From: CAYJAB01 sp964368305
Lineage (GTDB): Bacteria; Bacillota_I; Bacilli_A; Erysipelotrichales; Erysipelotrichaceae
DNA length: 64,000 nucleotides
NCBI GenBank assembly: GCA_964368305.1
Contig: CAYJAB010000002.1
Coordinates: forward strand, 1 to 64,000
Direction of reading: 5' to 3'
Each line of letters begins with the position of its first letter. Positions within the stretch are counted from its first letter, which is position 1. A model generated the notes under the pieces. It did no database searches. It was not told the origin of the DNA and saw only the letters and a list, made by a program, of their open reading frames with translations. A program made the position numbers and the translations under genes. This document shows positions 16,688-25,552 of the stretch, in pieces.

Positions 16688-19197
16688 TGGCTAAAAAACA
16701 AGAAGAAAAAGTTGAAAGTTATTTATCACTTCCACTTGAAGAAATAATGAGTGATCGTTTTGGAAAATATAGTAAATATATTATTCAAGAAAGAGCACTA
16801 CCAGATGCAAGAGATGGATTAAAACCTGTTCAAAGAAGAATTCTTTATGCGATGCATCATGATGGAAATACACATGATAAACAATATCGTAAAAGTGCTA
16901 AAACAGTTGGTTTGGTAATTGGTAATTACCATCCACATGGAGACTCTAGTGTATATGATGCTATGGTACGTCTGTCTCAACCTTGGAAAATGAATGAAAA
17001 ACTAATTGATATGCATGGTAATAATGGGTCTATTGATGATGATCCTGCTGCTGCAATGCGTTATACTGAGGCAAGAATTTCTAAAATCGCAAGTGCACTA
17101 CTTTCGGATATTGACCAAGATACAGTGCTTTTTGCACCAAATTTTGATGATACAGAGCAAGAACCAACTGTGCTTCCTGCAAGATATCCTAACTTATTAG
17201 TTAATGGAACTACAGGGATTGCTGCAGGATATGCTACAAATATTCCACCACATAATTTAGGAGAAGTAATTGATGCAACGATTTATACACTTTTAAATCC
17301 TGATTGTTCAATTGAAGAAATTATGATGTTGATGAAAGGCCCTGATTTTCCTACAGGTGGTATTGTGCAAGGAAAACAGGGGATTAAAGATGCGTTTAAA
17401 ACTGGAAAAGGGAAAGTGGTTATTCGCAGTAAAACTGAAATTGTTGAAAATAAAACAAATAAGCAAATCGTTATTACAGAAATACCATATGAAGTTATTA
17501 AATCAAACCTTGTGCGTAAAATGGATGAGATTAGAATTAATAAAGATTTAGACGGCTTATTAGATGTACGAGATGAATCAGATCGCAATGGTCTTAGAAT
17601 TGTTGTAGATATGAAAAAAGAAACAGATGCGAACATGGTTTTAAATTACTTATTTAAAAACACAGATCTTCAAGTTTTCTATAACTACAACATGGTAGCA
17701 ATTGTAGATAAACGTCCTCTTTTAATGGGTGTAAAACCGTTACTTAGAGCTTATATTAATCATAGAGAAGAAGTTGTAATACGAAGAGTGAATTTCCAAT
17801 TAAATAAAATAAAACAGCGTCTACATATTTTAGAAGGATTAATGAAGGCTGTCAGCATCATGGATGATGTTATCACATTGATTAGAAGTTCATTCGATAA
17901 ACAAGATGCAAAACTAAGACTTATTGAAGCATTTCTATTTACAGAAATTCAAGCGGAAGCGATTGTTTCTTTAAGGCTTTATCGTTTAACATCTACAGAT
18001 ATTACAGAACTTCGTGAAGAATTTAAAAAACTAACGTCTGAAATGGAATGGTTAAATACAATTCTTCAAAGTACAAAGGTTTTACATCAAGTAATCGTTA
18101 AAGAATTAAAACAAATTAAAGAAGAATATGGTAAAGAAAGAAAATCTATATTAGAAGATGAAGTAGCGGAAATTGTAATTGATAAAATGAGTATGATTCA
18201 AAATGAAAAAGTAATGATTACTGTATCAATGGATGGATATGTGAAAAAAGTTTCTTTAAGATCATATAATGCAAGTGAAGCAAACTTTACTGGAATAAAA
18301 GAAGAAGATCAATTGATTGGATATAGTGAAGTAGAAACATTGGATACATTACTTGCTTTTACGGATCAAGGAAATTATATCTATTTGCCAATTTATCAAA
18401 TTGATGAAGCAAAGTGGAAAGACTTAGGTACACATATAAATAATTATGTGAAGTTAACTGCAAATGAAAAGATTATCGCAGGTGTTATTGTTAAAAACTT
18501 TAATACAAATGCATCTGTTGTAACAATTACTAAAAATGGAATGATTAAGCGTACAATGATAAGTGAATATGTTGTATCAAGAAACAGTCGTACTTATTCT
18601 AATATTAACTTGAAGAAAGAGGATAAAGTAGTTAGAGTGCTTATAAGTTATGGGGATGAAGATGCAGTTGTTGTATCAAAAAATGGATATGTAAATCGTT
18701 ATTCAATATCACTTGTTAGCCCTGTAGGATTAAAATCACTTGGTATCAAAGCGNNNNNNNNNNCGATTAATTTGACTAAAGAAGATGAAGTTGCAGACTT
18801 AGCATTATTTACAAGTGAGACAAATGGTTTAATTGTATTAAATGATAAGGGGGGGCAAAAACGTATTAAAGTTTCTGATATATCTATAACTGCGCGTGCA
18901 ATAAAAGGCGAGACTTTGTTTAAACAAGTTAAGTCAAATCCTGTATTTGTTAAACATGTACTAGCATGTACGATGTATGAAACATTTACACTTATTGGGC
19001 AAGATGTATTTGAAATTGTTGCGAAAGATGTGAGTCTTATGCAAAAAGATGCTACATTCTCTTCTATGAGTGGATTAAATGCACCATATTACTTAATTAG
19101 AAATCTTCAATCTGTAAAAATTGTGGATTTTACTGAAGAAAGTTTTAGTACACCACTTCATGAACAAGAGGATGGATTTATTACATTTGATTTATAA
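16687..19197 (+). CDS. parC: DNA topoisomerase IV subunit A (contains a 10-N assembly gap)
   Basis: The frame gives ~836 aa including four unknown residues. It is the breakage-reunion subunit of topoisomerase IV. The winged-helix/QRDR region reads GNYHPHGDSSVYDAMVR; the conserved Ser precedes an Asp in place of the frequent Glu at the second QRDR position. The catalytic Tyr lies in AAAMRYTEARIS (near residue 122). It is followed by the tower, coiled coil and a C-terminal beta-pinwheel (repeats such as VKKVSLRSY, IKRTMISEY, VNRYSISLVSP). Ten Ns at 18754-18763 interrupt the pinwheel; the frame happens to stay open, but the number of residues there is unknown. It ends at a strong terminator. Confidence 0.94.
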   Translation: MAKKQEEKVESYLSLPLEEIMSDRFGKYSKYIIQERALPDARDGLKPVQRRILYAMHHDGNTHDKQYRKSAKTVGLVIGNYHPHGDSSVYDAMVRLSQPWKMNEKLIDMHGNNGSIDDDPAAAMRYTEARISKIASALLSDIDQDTVLFAPNFDDTEQEPTVLPARYPNLLVNGTTGIAAGYATNIPPHNLGEVIDATIYTLLNPDCSIEEIMMLMKGPDFPTGGIVQGKQGIKDAFKTGKGKVVIRSKTEIVENKTNKQIVITEIPYEVIKSNLVRKMDEIRINKDLDGLLDVRDESDRNGLRIVVDMKKETDANMVLNYLFKNTDLQVFYNYNMVAIVDKRPLLMGVKPLLRAYINHREEVVIRRVNFQLNKIKQRLHILEGLMKAVSIMDDVITLIRSSFDKQDAKLRLIEAFLFTEIQAEAIVSLRLYRLTSTDITELREEFKKLTSEMEWLNTILQSTKVLHQVIVKELKQIKEEYGKERKSILEDEVAEIVIDKMSMIQNEKVMITVSMDGYVKKVSLRSYNASEANFTGIKEEDQLIGYSEVETLDTLLAFTDQGNYIYLPIYQIDEAKWKDLGTHINNYVKLTANEKIIAGVIVKNFNTNASVVTITKNGMIKRTMISEYVVSRNSRTYSNINLKKEDKVVRVLISYGDEDAVVVSKNGYVNRYSISLVSPVGLKSLGIKAXXXXINLTKEDEVADLALFTSETNGLIVLNDKGGQKRIKVSDISITARAIKGETLFKQVKSNPVFVKHVLACTMYETFTLIGQDVFEIVAKDVSLMQKDATFSSMSGLNAPYYLIRNLQSVKIVDFTEESFSTPLHEQEDGFITFDL
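18754..18763. other. Assembly gap (10 N) inside parC
   Basis: Ten consecutive Ns lie between GCG and CGATTAAT in the parC C-terminal domain. The flanks (GIKA / INLTKEDEV) are contiguous in related proteins, with K-A followed almost directly by hydrophobic-N-L. The true gap may therefore be only a few bases. Confidence 0.99.
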
Positions 19198-19200
19198 GTG

Positions 19201-19228
19201 AAAGCGAGTTTATTAACTCGCTTTTATT
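19201..19228 (+). terminator. Intrinsic terminator after parC
   Basis: A 10-bp stem (19201-19210 / 19215-19224) with a TATT loop lies 3 nt after the parC stop and ends in a T-rich tail. Confidence 0.88.
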
Positions 19229-19256
19229 TGATTTTAAAGATTGAAATGATTATAAT
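19228..19256 (+). promoter_or_regulatory. Promoter of the arylsulfotransferase gene
   Basis: TTGATT (19228-19233), a 17-nt spacer and consensus TATAAT (19251-19256) lie immediately after the parC terminator. Confidence 0.75.
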
Positions 19257-19274
19257 TACAAAAGAGGTGTTTAT

Positions 19275-21215
19275 ATGAATAAAAGAAAACGACTGTTATG
19301 GATGTATCGATTTGCACTTATTTTTGTAGTGATTGTTGTAGTGAGTTTAAGTTTTTTAAAAACCGCAACACCACTTTTGCAAGAAGAAACATTAATTGAA
19401 AAACAAATGATTTTAGAAAGTACATTTAGTGATTCAAAGGGATATACTTTTCATAATCCAAATGTTGTAGTTAATCCATATGGAAACTCACCACTGACAG
19501 CACTTGTTATCTTTGAAACAGATCAAGCACAACCTGTCAAAGTGACAGTAAAAGGAAAGGATCCTCAAACGACATATTCTAAAACATATGCGGAAAGTAC
19601 AGTTCATTTTATTGAAGTATTAGGACTTTATGCAAATCATTTAAATGAGGTTGTAATTGAAGTAGATGGACAAGAGAAAGTTATCGAAATTCAAACGGAT
19701 CCTCTACCTGACAATGTATATCAATATGAATATTTGCAAGTGGATAAAAGTAAACTAGGAAATGATTTATACTTTTTTACACCATCCAGTGATGCACTTA
19801 CATGTGCATATGATCTTAATGGGGATGTAAGATGGTATTTAACAAATACAAGTACATGGAAAATTGATCGATTAGATAACGGTAGACTTCTTTTAGGTAC
19901 AGAACGACTTGTGAATCCTCCGTATTATAATACGGGTCTGTATGAGATGGATATGTTGGGTAAAATTTATGTTGAATATACAATAGATGGCGGATATCAT
20001 CATGATTATGTAGAAATGGAAAATGGAAATCTTCTTATTGCATCCAGTAATTTTGAAGATGCGACTGTAGAGGATTATATTGTAGAAATAGATAGAACAA
20101 CTGCAGAAGTAGTTAAAGAGATAGATTTAAAAGATATTTTAAATACAGATGATGGAAAAAATGAGAACTGGGTAGAATATGATTGGTTCCATAATAATTC
20201 AGTGTGGTATGATAAGAATTCTAATTCAATTACACTATCAGGAAGACACCAAGATGCTGTTGTGAATATTGATTATGATACATTACAACTAAATTGGATT
20301 ATTGGAGACCCTACAAATTATAGCGAAGAGTATCTACCTTATTTCTTTACACCAGTTTCTGATGAATTCGAATGGCAGTATAGTCAACATGCCGCAATGA
20401 TTACGCCAGAAAATGAAATATTTATTCTTGATAATGGAAATAATAAGTCAAAGATTGAATCTGAGTATGTTAAAGCAGAAGACTCTTATACAAGAGGCGT
20501 GCTTTATCAAATCAATACAAAAGACATGACAATCAAACAAGTGTGGCAATATGGAAAAGAAAGAGGAAGTTCGTTTTATTCGCCATATGTCTCAGATGTG
20601 GACTATTTGGGTGAGAATCACTACATAGTTCACTCAGGTGGGATTGTTTATGTAGATGGTAAAATTTCAAATTCTCCTGCTGGATTGACAGATGTAAGTT
20701 CACTTAAATCTACTACAGTAGAGTTATTAAATGATGAAGTTATTTTTGAGATTACTTTACCAAGTAATACATATCGCGTTGAAAAAATGAGTATGTATGG
20801 AAACGAAGAATTTAGTACACAACCTGCTGTTCGTATTGGGTCTTTTGAGGAAACTAAACCAATATCAAGTGGATTTGAATTTATGTTCACCAATGAGATT
20901 TCAAATGAGTATTTAGAAAGGAATCTTCAACTCACAAAAGAAATCGATCGATTGGTTGTATCTGGGGACTTTAAAGTCGAAGATGAAGTTGAAGTTATTC
21001 TTAAACAAGGATTCGATGTGAATCGATATGAAGTGCGTATCAGTGATACGCCATATACAGCAATGTGTGTTTTAATCTTCTCGGACGATGATAAAAACGA
21101 GGTTTTAGAAATAGATAAGTATATCAATCAGACAGGGTTAGATGGGGTATATGAAATTTTTATAAAATTAAATGGGGTAACGTATCAAACCAACCAAAGT
21201 ATTGAGTTTGAGTAA
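19275..21215 (+). CDS. Arylsulfate sulfotransferase (ASST/AssT family), membrane-anchored
   Basis: The protein is 646 aa. A single N-terminal hydrophobic helix (about residues 11-28), without a clear cleavage site or lipobox, suggests a membrane-anchored extracytoplasmic enzyme. Then come an Ig-like N-terminal domain (about 60-150) and a beta-propeller. Conserved residues line up with the ASST active site: a His-His pair in GGYHHDY (242-243), His306 in DWFHNNS, Arg324-His325 in SGRHQDA, and His372 in QYSQHAAM, which I take as the sulfated catalytic His. ASST moves sulfate between phenolic esters without PAPS. The Cys pair that forms a disulfide in the enterobacterial enzyme is not evident. 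It stands alone between its own promoter and terminator. Confidence 0.85.
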   Translation: MNKRKRLLWMYRFALIFVVIVVVSLSFLKTATPLLQEETLIEKQMILESTFSDSKGYTFHNPNVVVNPYGNSPLTALVIFETDQAQPVKVTVKGKDPQTTYSKTYAESTVHFIEVLGLYANHLNEVVIEVDGQEKVIEIQTDPLPDNVYQYEYLQVDKSKLGNDLYFFTPSSDALTCAYDLNGDVRWYLTNTSTWKIDRLDNGRLLLGTERLVNPPYYNTGLYEMDMLGKIYVEYTIDGGYHHDYVEMENGNLLIASSNFEDATVEDYIVEIDRTTAEVVKEIDLKDILNTDDGKNENWVEYDWFHNNSVWYDKNSNSITLSGRHQDAVVNIDYDTLQLNWIIGDPTNYSEEYLPYFFTPVSDEFEWQYSQHAAMITPENEIFILDNGNNKSKIESEYVKAEDSYTRGVLYQINTKDMTIKQVWQYGKERGSSFYSPYVSDVDYLGENHYIVHSGGIVYVDGKISNSPAGLTDVSSLKSTTVELLNDEVIFEITLPSNTYRVEKMSMYGNEEFSTQPAVRIGSFEETKPISSGFEFMFTNEISNEYLERNLQLTKEIDRLVVSGDFKVEDEVEVILKQGFDVNRYEVRISDTPYTAMCVLIFSDDDKNEVLEIDKYINQTGLDGVYEIFIKLNGVTYQTNQSIEFE

Positions 21216-21227
21216 TGTAGTTCGCTT

Positions 21228-21258
21228 AAAAACTTGAATGTAATTTCAAGTTTTTTTT
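21228..21258 (+). terminator. Intrinsic terminator after the arylsulfotransferase gene
   Basis: An 11-bp stem (21228-21238 / 21245-21255) with a 6-nt loop and T run to 21258. Confidence 0.88.
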
Positions 21259-21349
21259 ATATGAAAATCTCTTTTTTTCATATGTCAGCAATGCGGTAAA
21301 AATAATAAGAAATATTTTGATAATTATTTCACATTAAGCCGTTTTTCGC

Positions 21350-21378
21350 TTGAAAATCATAATTCAATCGGTTACAAT
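21350..21378 (+). promoter_or_regulatory. Promoter of the hydrogenase operon
   Basis: TTGAAA (21350-21355), an exact 17-nt spacer and TACAAT (21373-21378). A second -10-like TATAAT overlaps at 21380-21385. Initiation would fall inside the inverted repeat at 21384-21405. Confidence 0.6.
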
Positions 21379-21383
21379 ATATA

Positions 21384-21405
21384 ATATGTAAGTTCATTTA
21401 CATAT
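21384..21405 (+). repeat. Perfect inverted repeat at the hydrogenase transcription start (candidate operator)
   Basis: ATATGTAA, a 6-nt spacer, then TTACATAT: a perfect 8-bp dyad directly downstream of the -10. Its position over the expected start point fits a repressor operator. As RNA it would also be a weak AU hairpin in the leader. The binding protein is unknown, and the sequence does not match the Rex consensus. Confidence 0.55.
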
Positions 21406-21426
21406 CGTTATTTACATGGGGGAAGC

Positions 21427-23106
21427 ATGGAAAAACACTATATCCAATTAAAAGAAGGTAATTGTTTAAATTGCATGAGATGTATTAAAGCTTGCCCTGT
21501 AAAGGCAATGACTTATAAAGAGCATCAGCCAAAAATTGAAGAGAATGAATGCGTATTATGTGGTCAATGTTATTTGGTTTGTAACCATAGCGCTAAGAAA
21601 GTGAATAGTGAACTTTCTGTGGTGAAAAATTGGCTAAAAAATGAAGAAAAAGTAATTATAAGTCTTGCTCCAAGTTTCTTGAGTGTGTGGCAAGATTTTT
21701 CATATTTAAAAATCAGGTTATTAGAACTTGGTTTTTTTGATATAAGAGAGACTGCAGAAGGTGCAGCACTTGTTTCTCAATCCTATTTGAAGTTGATTGA
21801 TGAAAAAAATATGAAGAATATTATTACAACATGTTGTCCATCTGTTGTTATGTATATTGAAAAAGAATACCCGGACTTGATTGATCAAATTGCTCCAATT
21901 GTTTCACCGATGATTGCACATGGATATCAATTGAAGAAAGAGCATCCAGATAGTAAAGTTGTTTTTTTAACACCTTGTATCGCAAAACAAAAAGAGTCGA
22001 ATGATCCACGATTTAAAGGAGCTATCGATGCTACGATTTCAATTCCAGAATTATTAAATTGGATAGGGGATGCAAGACAAGAACCTACAAAAGAAGGATG
22101 GAATGAATTTGACGGAAGCATAAGCCGTGCTTATCCAATGTCTGGTGGAATATTAAAAACATTATATCAAGAAAATAAGGACTATCGATTTATTAATGTT
22201 GAGGGATTTGATAGAGTCAAAGTAACATTAGATGCAATAAAGAACAATGTTTTATCAGGCTACTTTATTGAGATGTCAGCATGTATTGATACATGCTTAG
22301 GTGGACCACTTTTAAGTCATTGTTACCATGACAAATACAAAGCTGTGGATCTTATATTTGATCATATTGAAGGTAAACCAACTATTGATTATGCCAATAT
22401 ATTAGAAGAGAATAAGACGAAGTGGCAAAAGATGCCAATTACACATCCTGTGTTTTCTGATCAGGAAATTGATAATGTACTTTGGTTAATGAATAAAACT
22501 TCTCCGGATAAATTATTAGATTGTGGAAGTTGTGGATATGAAACATGTAAAGAGAAAGCAATTGCAGTCTTAGAAGGGAAAGCAGATATTAATCTTTGTT
22601 TACCAAATGCACTTGAATCTGTTAAATCTATTTCATATCAAATCATAGAAAATACACCAAATGGTATTGTTGTATTGAATAAGGAATGTACCGTTCAAGA
22701 GATGAATCCATCTGCTAAAAGAATGTTTAAGCTTGAAGAGGTGAATACAAGAGGACTGCCTATTCAATCGATTTTATTAGGGAATGAATTGGATGCGATT
22801 TTTGAAAAAAATGAAAAGATTTCATATTATAAAAAAGAATATAAAGAATATGGAATTATCGTAGATCATGCGGTAATTGTATTAGAAGATGTATATATAT
22901 TAATTTTGATGGATATGACAATTGATGAAGCAAAAGAAAATGCACTTAGAAAGATACAGCAAAAAACATTTGATACTGCACAAAGTGTTATTAATGATCA
23001 AATGAGGGCGGTTCAGGAAATTGCAAGTCTATTAGGTGAAACGACTGCAAAATCAAAAATTGCGCTCACAGATTTAATGAAAGTGATTGGTGAACATGAA
23101 AAATAA
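21427..23106 (+). CDS. hydS: HydS-like sensory [FeFe]-hydrogenase-type protein with PAS domain
   Basis: The protein is 559 aa. Two N-terminal [4Fe-4S] ferredoxin motifs come first (C13, C16, C19, C23, then CVLCGQCYLVC). An H-cluster domain follows with reduced L-motifs: TTCCPSV (C136-C137), TPCIAK (C184) and SACIDTC (C286, C290), so all four cubane-ligand positions are kept. Next is an extra Fe-S motif (LDCGSCGYETC, near 365) and a C-terminal PAS domain (about 400-500). The architecture matches group C putative sensory hydrogenases, which are thought to sense H2 or redox state. It starts the operon and overlaps the phosphatase gene, its probable output partner. Confidence 0.88.
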   Translation: MEKHYIQLKEGNCLNCMRCIKACPVKAMTYKEHQPKIEENECVLCGQCYLVCNHSAKKVNSELSVVKNWLKNEEKVIISLAPSFLSVWQDFSYLKIRLLELGFFDIRETAEGAALVSQSYLKLIDEKNMKNIITTCCPSVVMYIEKEYPDLIDQIAPIVSPMIAHGYQLKKEHPDSKVVFLTPCIAKQKESNDPRFKGAIDATISIPELLNWIGDARQEPTKEGWNEFDGSISRAYPMSGGILKTLYQENKDYRFINVEGFDRVKVTLDAIKNNVLSGYFIEMSACIDTCLGGPLLSHCYHDKYKAVDLIFDHIEGKPTIDYANILEENKTKWQKMPITHPVFSDQEIDNVLWLMNKTSPDKLLDCGSCGYETCKEKAIAVLEGKADINLCLPNALESVKSISYQIIENTPNGIVVLNKECTVQEMNPSAKRMFKLEEVNTRGLPIQSILLGNELDAIFEKNEKISYYKKEYKEYGIIVDHAVIVLEDVYILILMDMTIDEAKENALRKIQQKTFDTAQSVINDQMRAVQEIASLLGETTAKSKIALTDLMKVIGEHEK

Positions 23107-24277
23107 AGTTCACGTGCAAAGCTTTTATAATTCTTTACATAAATACAAAGAAGAATTATGTGGTGATAAAGTTGCAATAAGAATGAATGATGATTCATTT
23201 ACAATGGTGCTTGCGGATGGATTGGGAAGTGGTGTAAAAGCCAATATATTATCTACTCTGACAAGTACAATTATTAGTGAAATGATTAAGGAAAACTTAA
23301 CGATTGAGGAAGTGGTTGAAACAATGAGTACAACACTGCCAAAGTGTAGTGAGCGCCATATTGCCTATTCAACATTTACAATACTGCAAGTCTTCTTTGA
23401 TGGAACTGCGAAACTTGTGGAGTATGACAATCCACCCAGTATTTTATTACGAAATAAAAAGAGTGTAGAGCTTAATAAAACAACACGTATAGTAGGGGAT
23501 AAGGAAATTAGAGAAAGTATGTTTACGGTTTATCCTGATGATATTATTGTGTTTTTCTCAGATGGAATCATACATGCATCTGCAGGTGAAGTTTTAGACT
23601 TAAAATGGGATTATCCACAAATTGTTGAATTTCTCTCAGGTGTTTATCGTGAAAGCGATTCAGCGCAATTGGTAAATTATTTATTATTGAATCAGGTGAA
23701 TGGTAGATATGAAGGAAAGCCAATGGATGATTGTACTGTTGCGGTTGCTAAGATTTTAAAAGAAACTGAATCTGTAATAGTAGTTGGACCTCCTTTAAGA
23801 AAAGAAGATGATTTAGTTGTTGTAAATAAATTATTATCTGCAACTGGTAAAAAAATATGTTGTGGAGGAACAACAAGTCAAATTGTTTCGCGCGTAATGA
23901 AAAGAAAACTAAAGATAGCTTCTATTGATGCAAACAGCAATGTTCCACCAATAGGGTATATAAATGGAATTGATTTAGTAACAGAAGGTGTTGTTACCTT
24001 ATCAAAAGTAAGTGAGTATTTAAAACAATGTATTGAAAGCACAAGTAGGATGATTGAATTATTGGAAAATGATTCAAAAGATGGTGCAACCATTATGTTG
24101 AAAATATTGTTAAATGAATGTACTAAGATTGTACTGGTAGTAGGACAAAGTGAAAATAGAGCGAATCATAACACAAATTATTCGACAAGCTTTATTCAAT
24201 CAAAGTTACATTTAATAGAAACGATATCTGAAAGGCTTAGAGCTTTAGGAAAAATCGTAGTGATTGAACACTATTAA
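23096..24277 (+). CDS. PP2C/SpoIIE-family serine phosphatase
   Basis: The protein is 393 aa from ATG 23096, which overlaps hydS by 11 nt; TTG 23087 and GTG 23090 are alternatives in frame. The N-terminal ~225 residues form a SpoIIE-type PP2C domain with its Asp motifs VLADGLGSGVKAN (metal site), DDIIVFFSDGII and MDDCTVAVAK. The C-terminal ~165 residues (from ESVIVVGPPLRKEDD) form a further domain I cannot name. Such phosphatases usually dephosphorylate an anti-anti-sigma or similar Ser-phosphoprotein. The gene sits directly after the PAS-containing HydS, suggesting that HydS controls its activity. Confidence 0.88.
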   Translation: MKNKVHVQSFYNSLHKYKEELCGDKVAIRMNDDSFTMVLADGLGSGVKANILSTLTSTIISEMIKENLTIEEVVETMSTTLPKCSERHIAYSTFTILQVFFDGTAKLVEYDNPPSILLRNKKSVELNKTTRIVGDKEIRESMFTVYPDDIIVFFSDGIIHASAGEVLDLKWDYPQIVEFLSGVYRESDSAQLVNYLLLNQVNGRYEGKPMDDCTVAVAKILKETESVIVVGPPLRKEDDLVVVNKLLSATGKKICCGGTTSQIVSRVMKRKLKIASIDANSNVPPIGYINGIDLVTEGVVTLSKVSEYLKQCIESTSRMIELLENDSKDGATIMLKILLNECTKIVLVVGQSENRANHNTNYSTSFIQSKLHLIETISERLRALGKIVVIEHY

Positions 24278-24289
24278 GGAGGAAAAAAA

Positions 24290-24781
24290 GTGGAGAGATT
24301 AAATCAAAATTCAATTGAAAAGATTAAGGAAATCGTAGAAAGACATGAAAGTAAAATGGGGCCTGTTAAATTAATGTTACATGATGTACAACATGAATTA
24401 GGATATATACCATTTGAAGCAATGGAAATGATTGCAGATGCATGTAATACATCTGCTGCTGAAGTTTACGGAGTTGTTACATTCTATACACAGTTTACAA
24501 CTGAACCTAAAGGAAAACATGTTATAAATGTGTGTATGGGAACAGCATGCTATGTAAGAGGTGCGCAAAAAATCTTAGATAAAATATCAGAGATGACAAA
24601 ATGTGATGTAAATAAAACAAGTGCTGATGGAATGTTTTCTATTGATGCTACACGTTGTTTAGGGGCTTGTGGGTTAGCTCCAGCGGTAATTTTTGATGGT
24701 AAGGTTTATGGTAACGTTGAACAACAACAAGCTGTAGATTTAGTAAATGAGATTATTGCGCTTGAAAGTAGTCAAGCGTGA
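24290..24781 (+). CDS. hydC: Bifurcating hydrogenase subunit C (NuoE-like, thioredoxin-fold [2Fe-2S])
   Basis: The protein is 163 aa. A helical N-terminal part (LMLHDVQHELGYIPFEAMEMIA) precedes the thioredoxin-like [2Fe-2S] domain with its four ligands in VCMGTACYVRGA (C-x4-C) and DATRCLGACGLAP (C-x3-C). This is the NuoE/HydC subunit that, with HydB and HydA, forms NAD(H)- and ferredoxin-linked hydrogenases. The start is GTG 24290 with a strong AAGGAGG. It is separated from hydB and hydA by seven signalling and accessory genes rather than lying next to them. It overlaps the next gene by 1 nt. Confidence 0.93.
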   Translation: MERLNQNSIEKIKEIVERHESKMGPVKLMLHDVQHELGYIPFEAMEMIADACNTSAAEVYGVVTFYTQFTTEPKGKHVINVCMGTACYVRGAQKILDKISEMTKCDVNKTSADGMFSIDATRCLGACGLAPAVIFDGKVYGNVEQQQAVDLVNEIIALESSQA

Positions 24782-25146
24782 TGAAACTATCAGAAATAAA
24801 AAAATTATTAAACGCCAAACTTATAACAGAAGCTGAAAATGATTTATTAGATAAAGAATATAATTTTGCTTTCGCAAGTGATTTAATGAGTGATGTACTG
24901 GCAATGATTCAAGATGGGAATGATCCTATTGTTTTGTTGACAGGTCTTGCAAATGCCCAATCAATTCGAACAGCAGAAATGTTAGATATTAAATTGATCA
25001 TTTATGTAAGAGCAAAAAATTTATCAGATGATTTGATTGAACTTGCAACCGATAGAAATATAACAGCACTTTCAACTGAATATACTATGTATGAAACGTG
25101 TGGGATATTATATCGTGAAGGTTTAAAACCAATAAAGTATGAATAA
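24781..25146 (+). CDS. DRTGG-like domain protein (first of two)
   Basis: The protein is 121 aa from ATG 24781 (TGATG overlap with hydC; GTG 24778 is also in frame). It is a compact alpha/beta protein: MKLSEIKKLLNAKLI, ASDLMSDVLAMIQDGNDPIVLLTGL, RTAEMLDIKLIIYVRAK, then DRNITALSTEYTMYETCGILYREG. The layout matches the DRTGG domain found fused to CBS, HPr-kinase and PHP proteins. The ligand is unknown. A paralogue lies at 26727-27059 in the same operon, so they may form a pair. Confidence 0.7.
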   Translation: MKLSEIKKLLNAKLITEAENDLLDKEYNFAFASDLMSDVLAMIQDGNDPIVLLTGLANAQSIRTAEMLDIKLIIYVRAKNLSDDLIELATDRNITALSTEYTMYETCGILYREGLKPIKYE

Positions 25147-25552
25147 AGAATATACTGTTGTTGCAAATGATTATATTAATGCAGGTAAAATATCAAGTCA
25201 AATCAAGCAAATATTAAAAGAGTTAGGCGTTGTAAGTGAATTGTTAAGAAAAATAGCTGTAGCATGCTATGAAGCTGAAATAAATATGGTAATTCATTCA
25301 AACGGGGGGATAATTACATATGAGATTAATGATAAAGGACAACTGCTTCTGATGTTCAAAGATTCAGGACCAGGTATTGAAAATCTAGAAAAAGCACTTA
25401 CTCCTGGATTTTCTACTGCAAATGATGAAGCAAGACAATTTGGATTTGGTGCTGGGATGGGACTTCCAAATATTAAACGTGTAAGTGACCGCTTTGATAT
25501 TAACTCAAGCCCACGAGGTACAATATTAAAGTTAGGATTTGATTTATTCTAA
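25139..25552 (+). CDS. RsbW-like anti-sigma/serine-kinase-type GHKL ATPase
   Basis: The protein is 137 aa, a stand-alone HATPase_c_2 domain. The N box reads EAEINMVIHS, G1 DSGPGI and G2 GFGAGMGLPNIKRVSD, as in RsbW/SpoIIAB kinases. Such proteins phosphorylate a STAS-domain anti-anti-sigma factor, reversed by PP2C phosphatases like the one two genes upstream. No STAS protein or sigma factor is encoded anywhere in the operon. The start overlaps the preceding gene by 8 nt. Confidence 0.88.
   Translation: MNKEYTVVANDYINAGKISSQIKQILKELGVVSELLRKIAVACYEAEINMVIHSNGGIITYEINDKGQLLLMFKDSGPGIENLEKALTPGFSTANDEARQFGFGAGMGLPNIKRVSDRFDINSSPRGTILKLGFDLF

Noticed and set aside
17283..17636. Minus-strand 117-aa open frame within parC
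   Set aside because: It lies wholly inside a conserved gene, has no ribosome-binding site and no recognisable domain; it is a shadow frame.
21315..21333. Rex binding site upstream of hydS
   Set aside because: Only the right half (TTTCACA) resembles the Rex box; the left half does not mirror it, so it is not listed as a feature.
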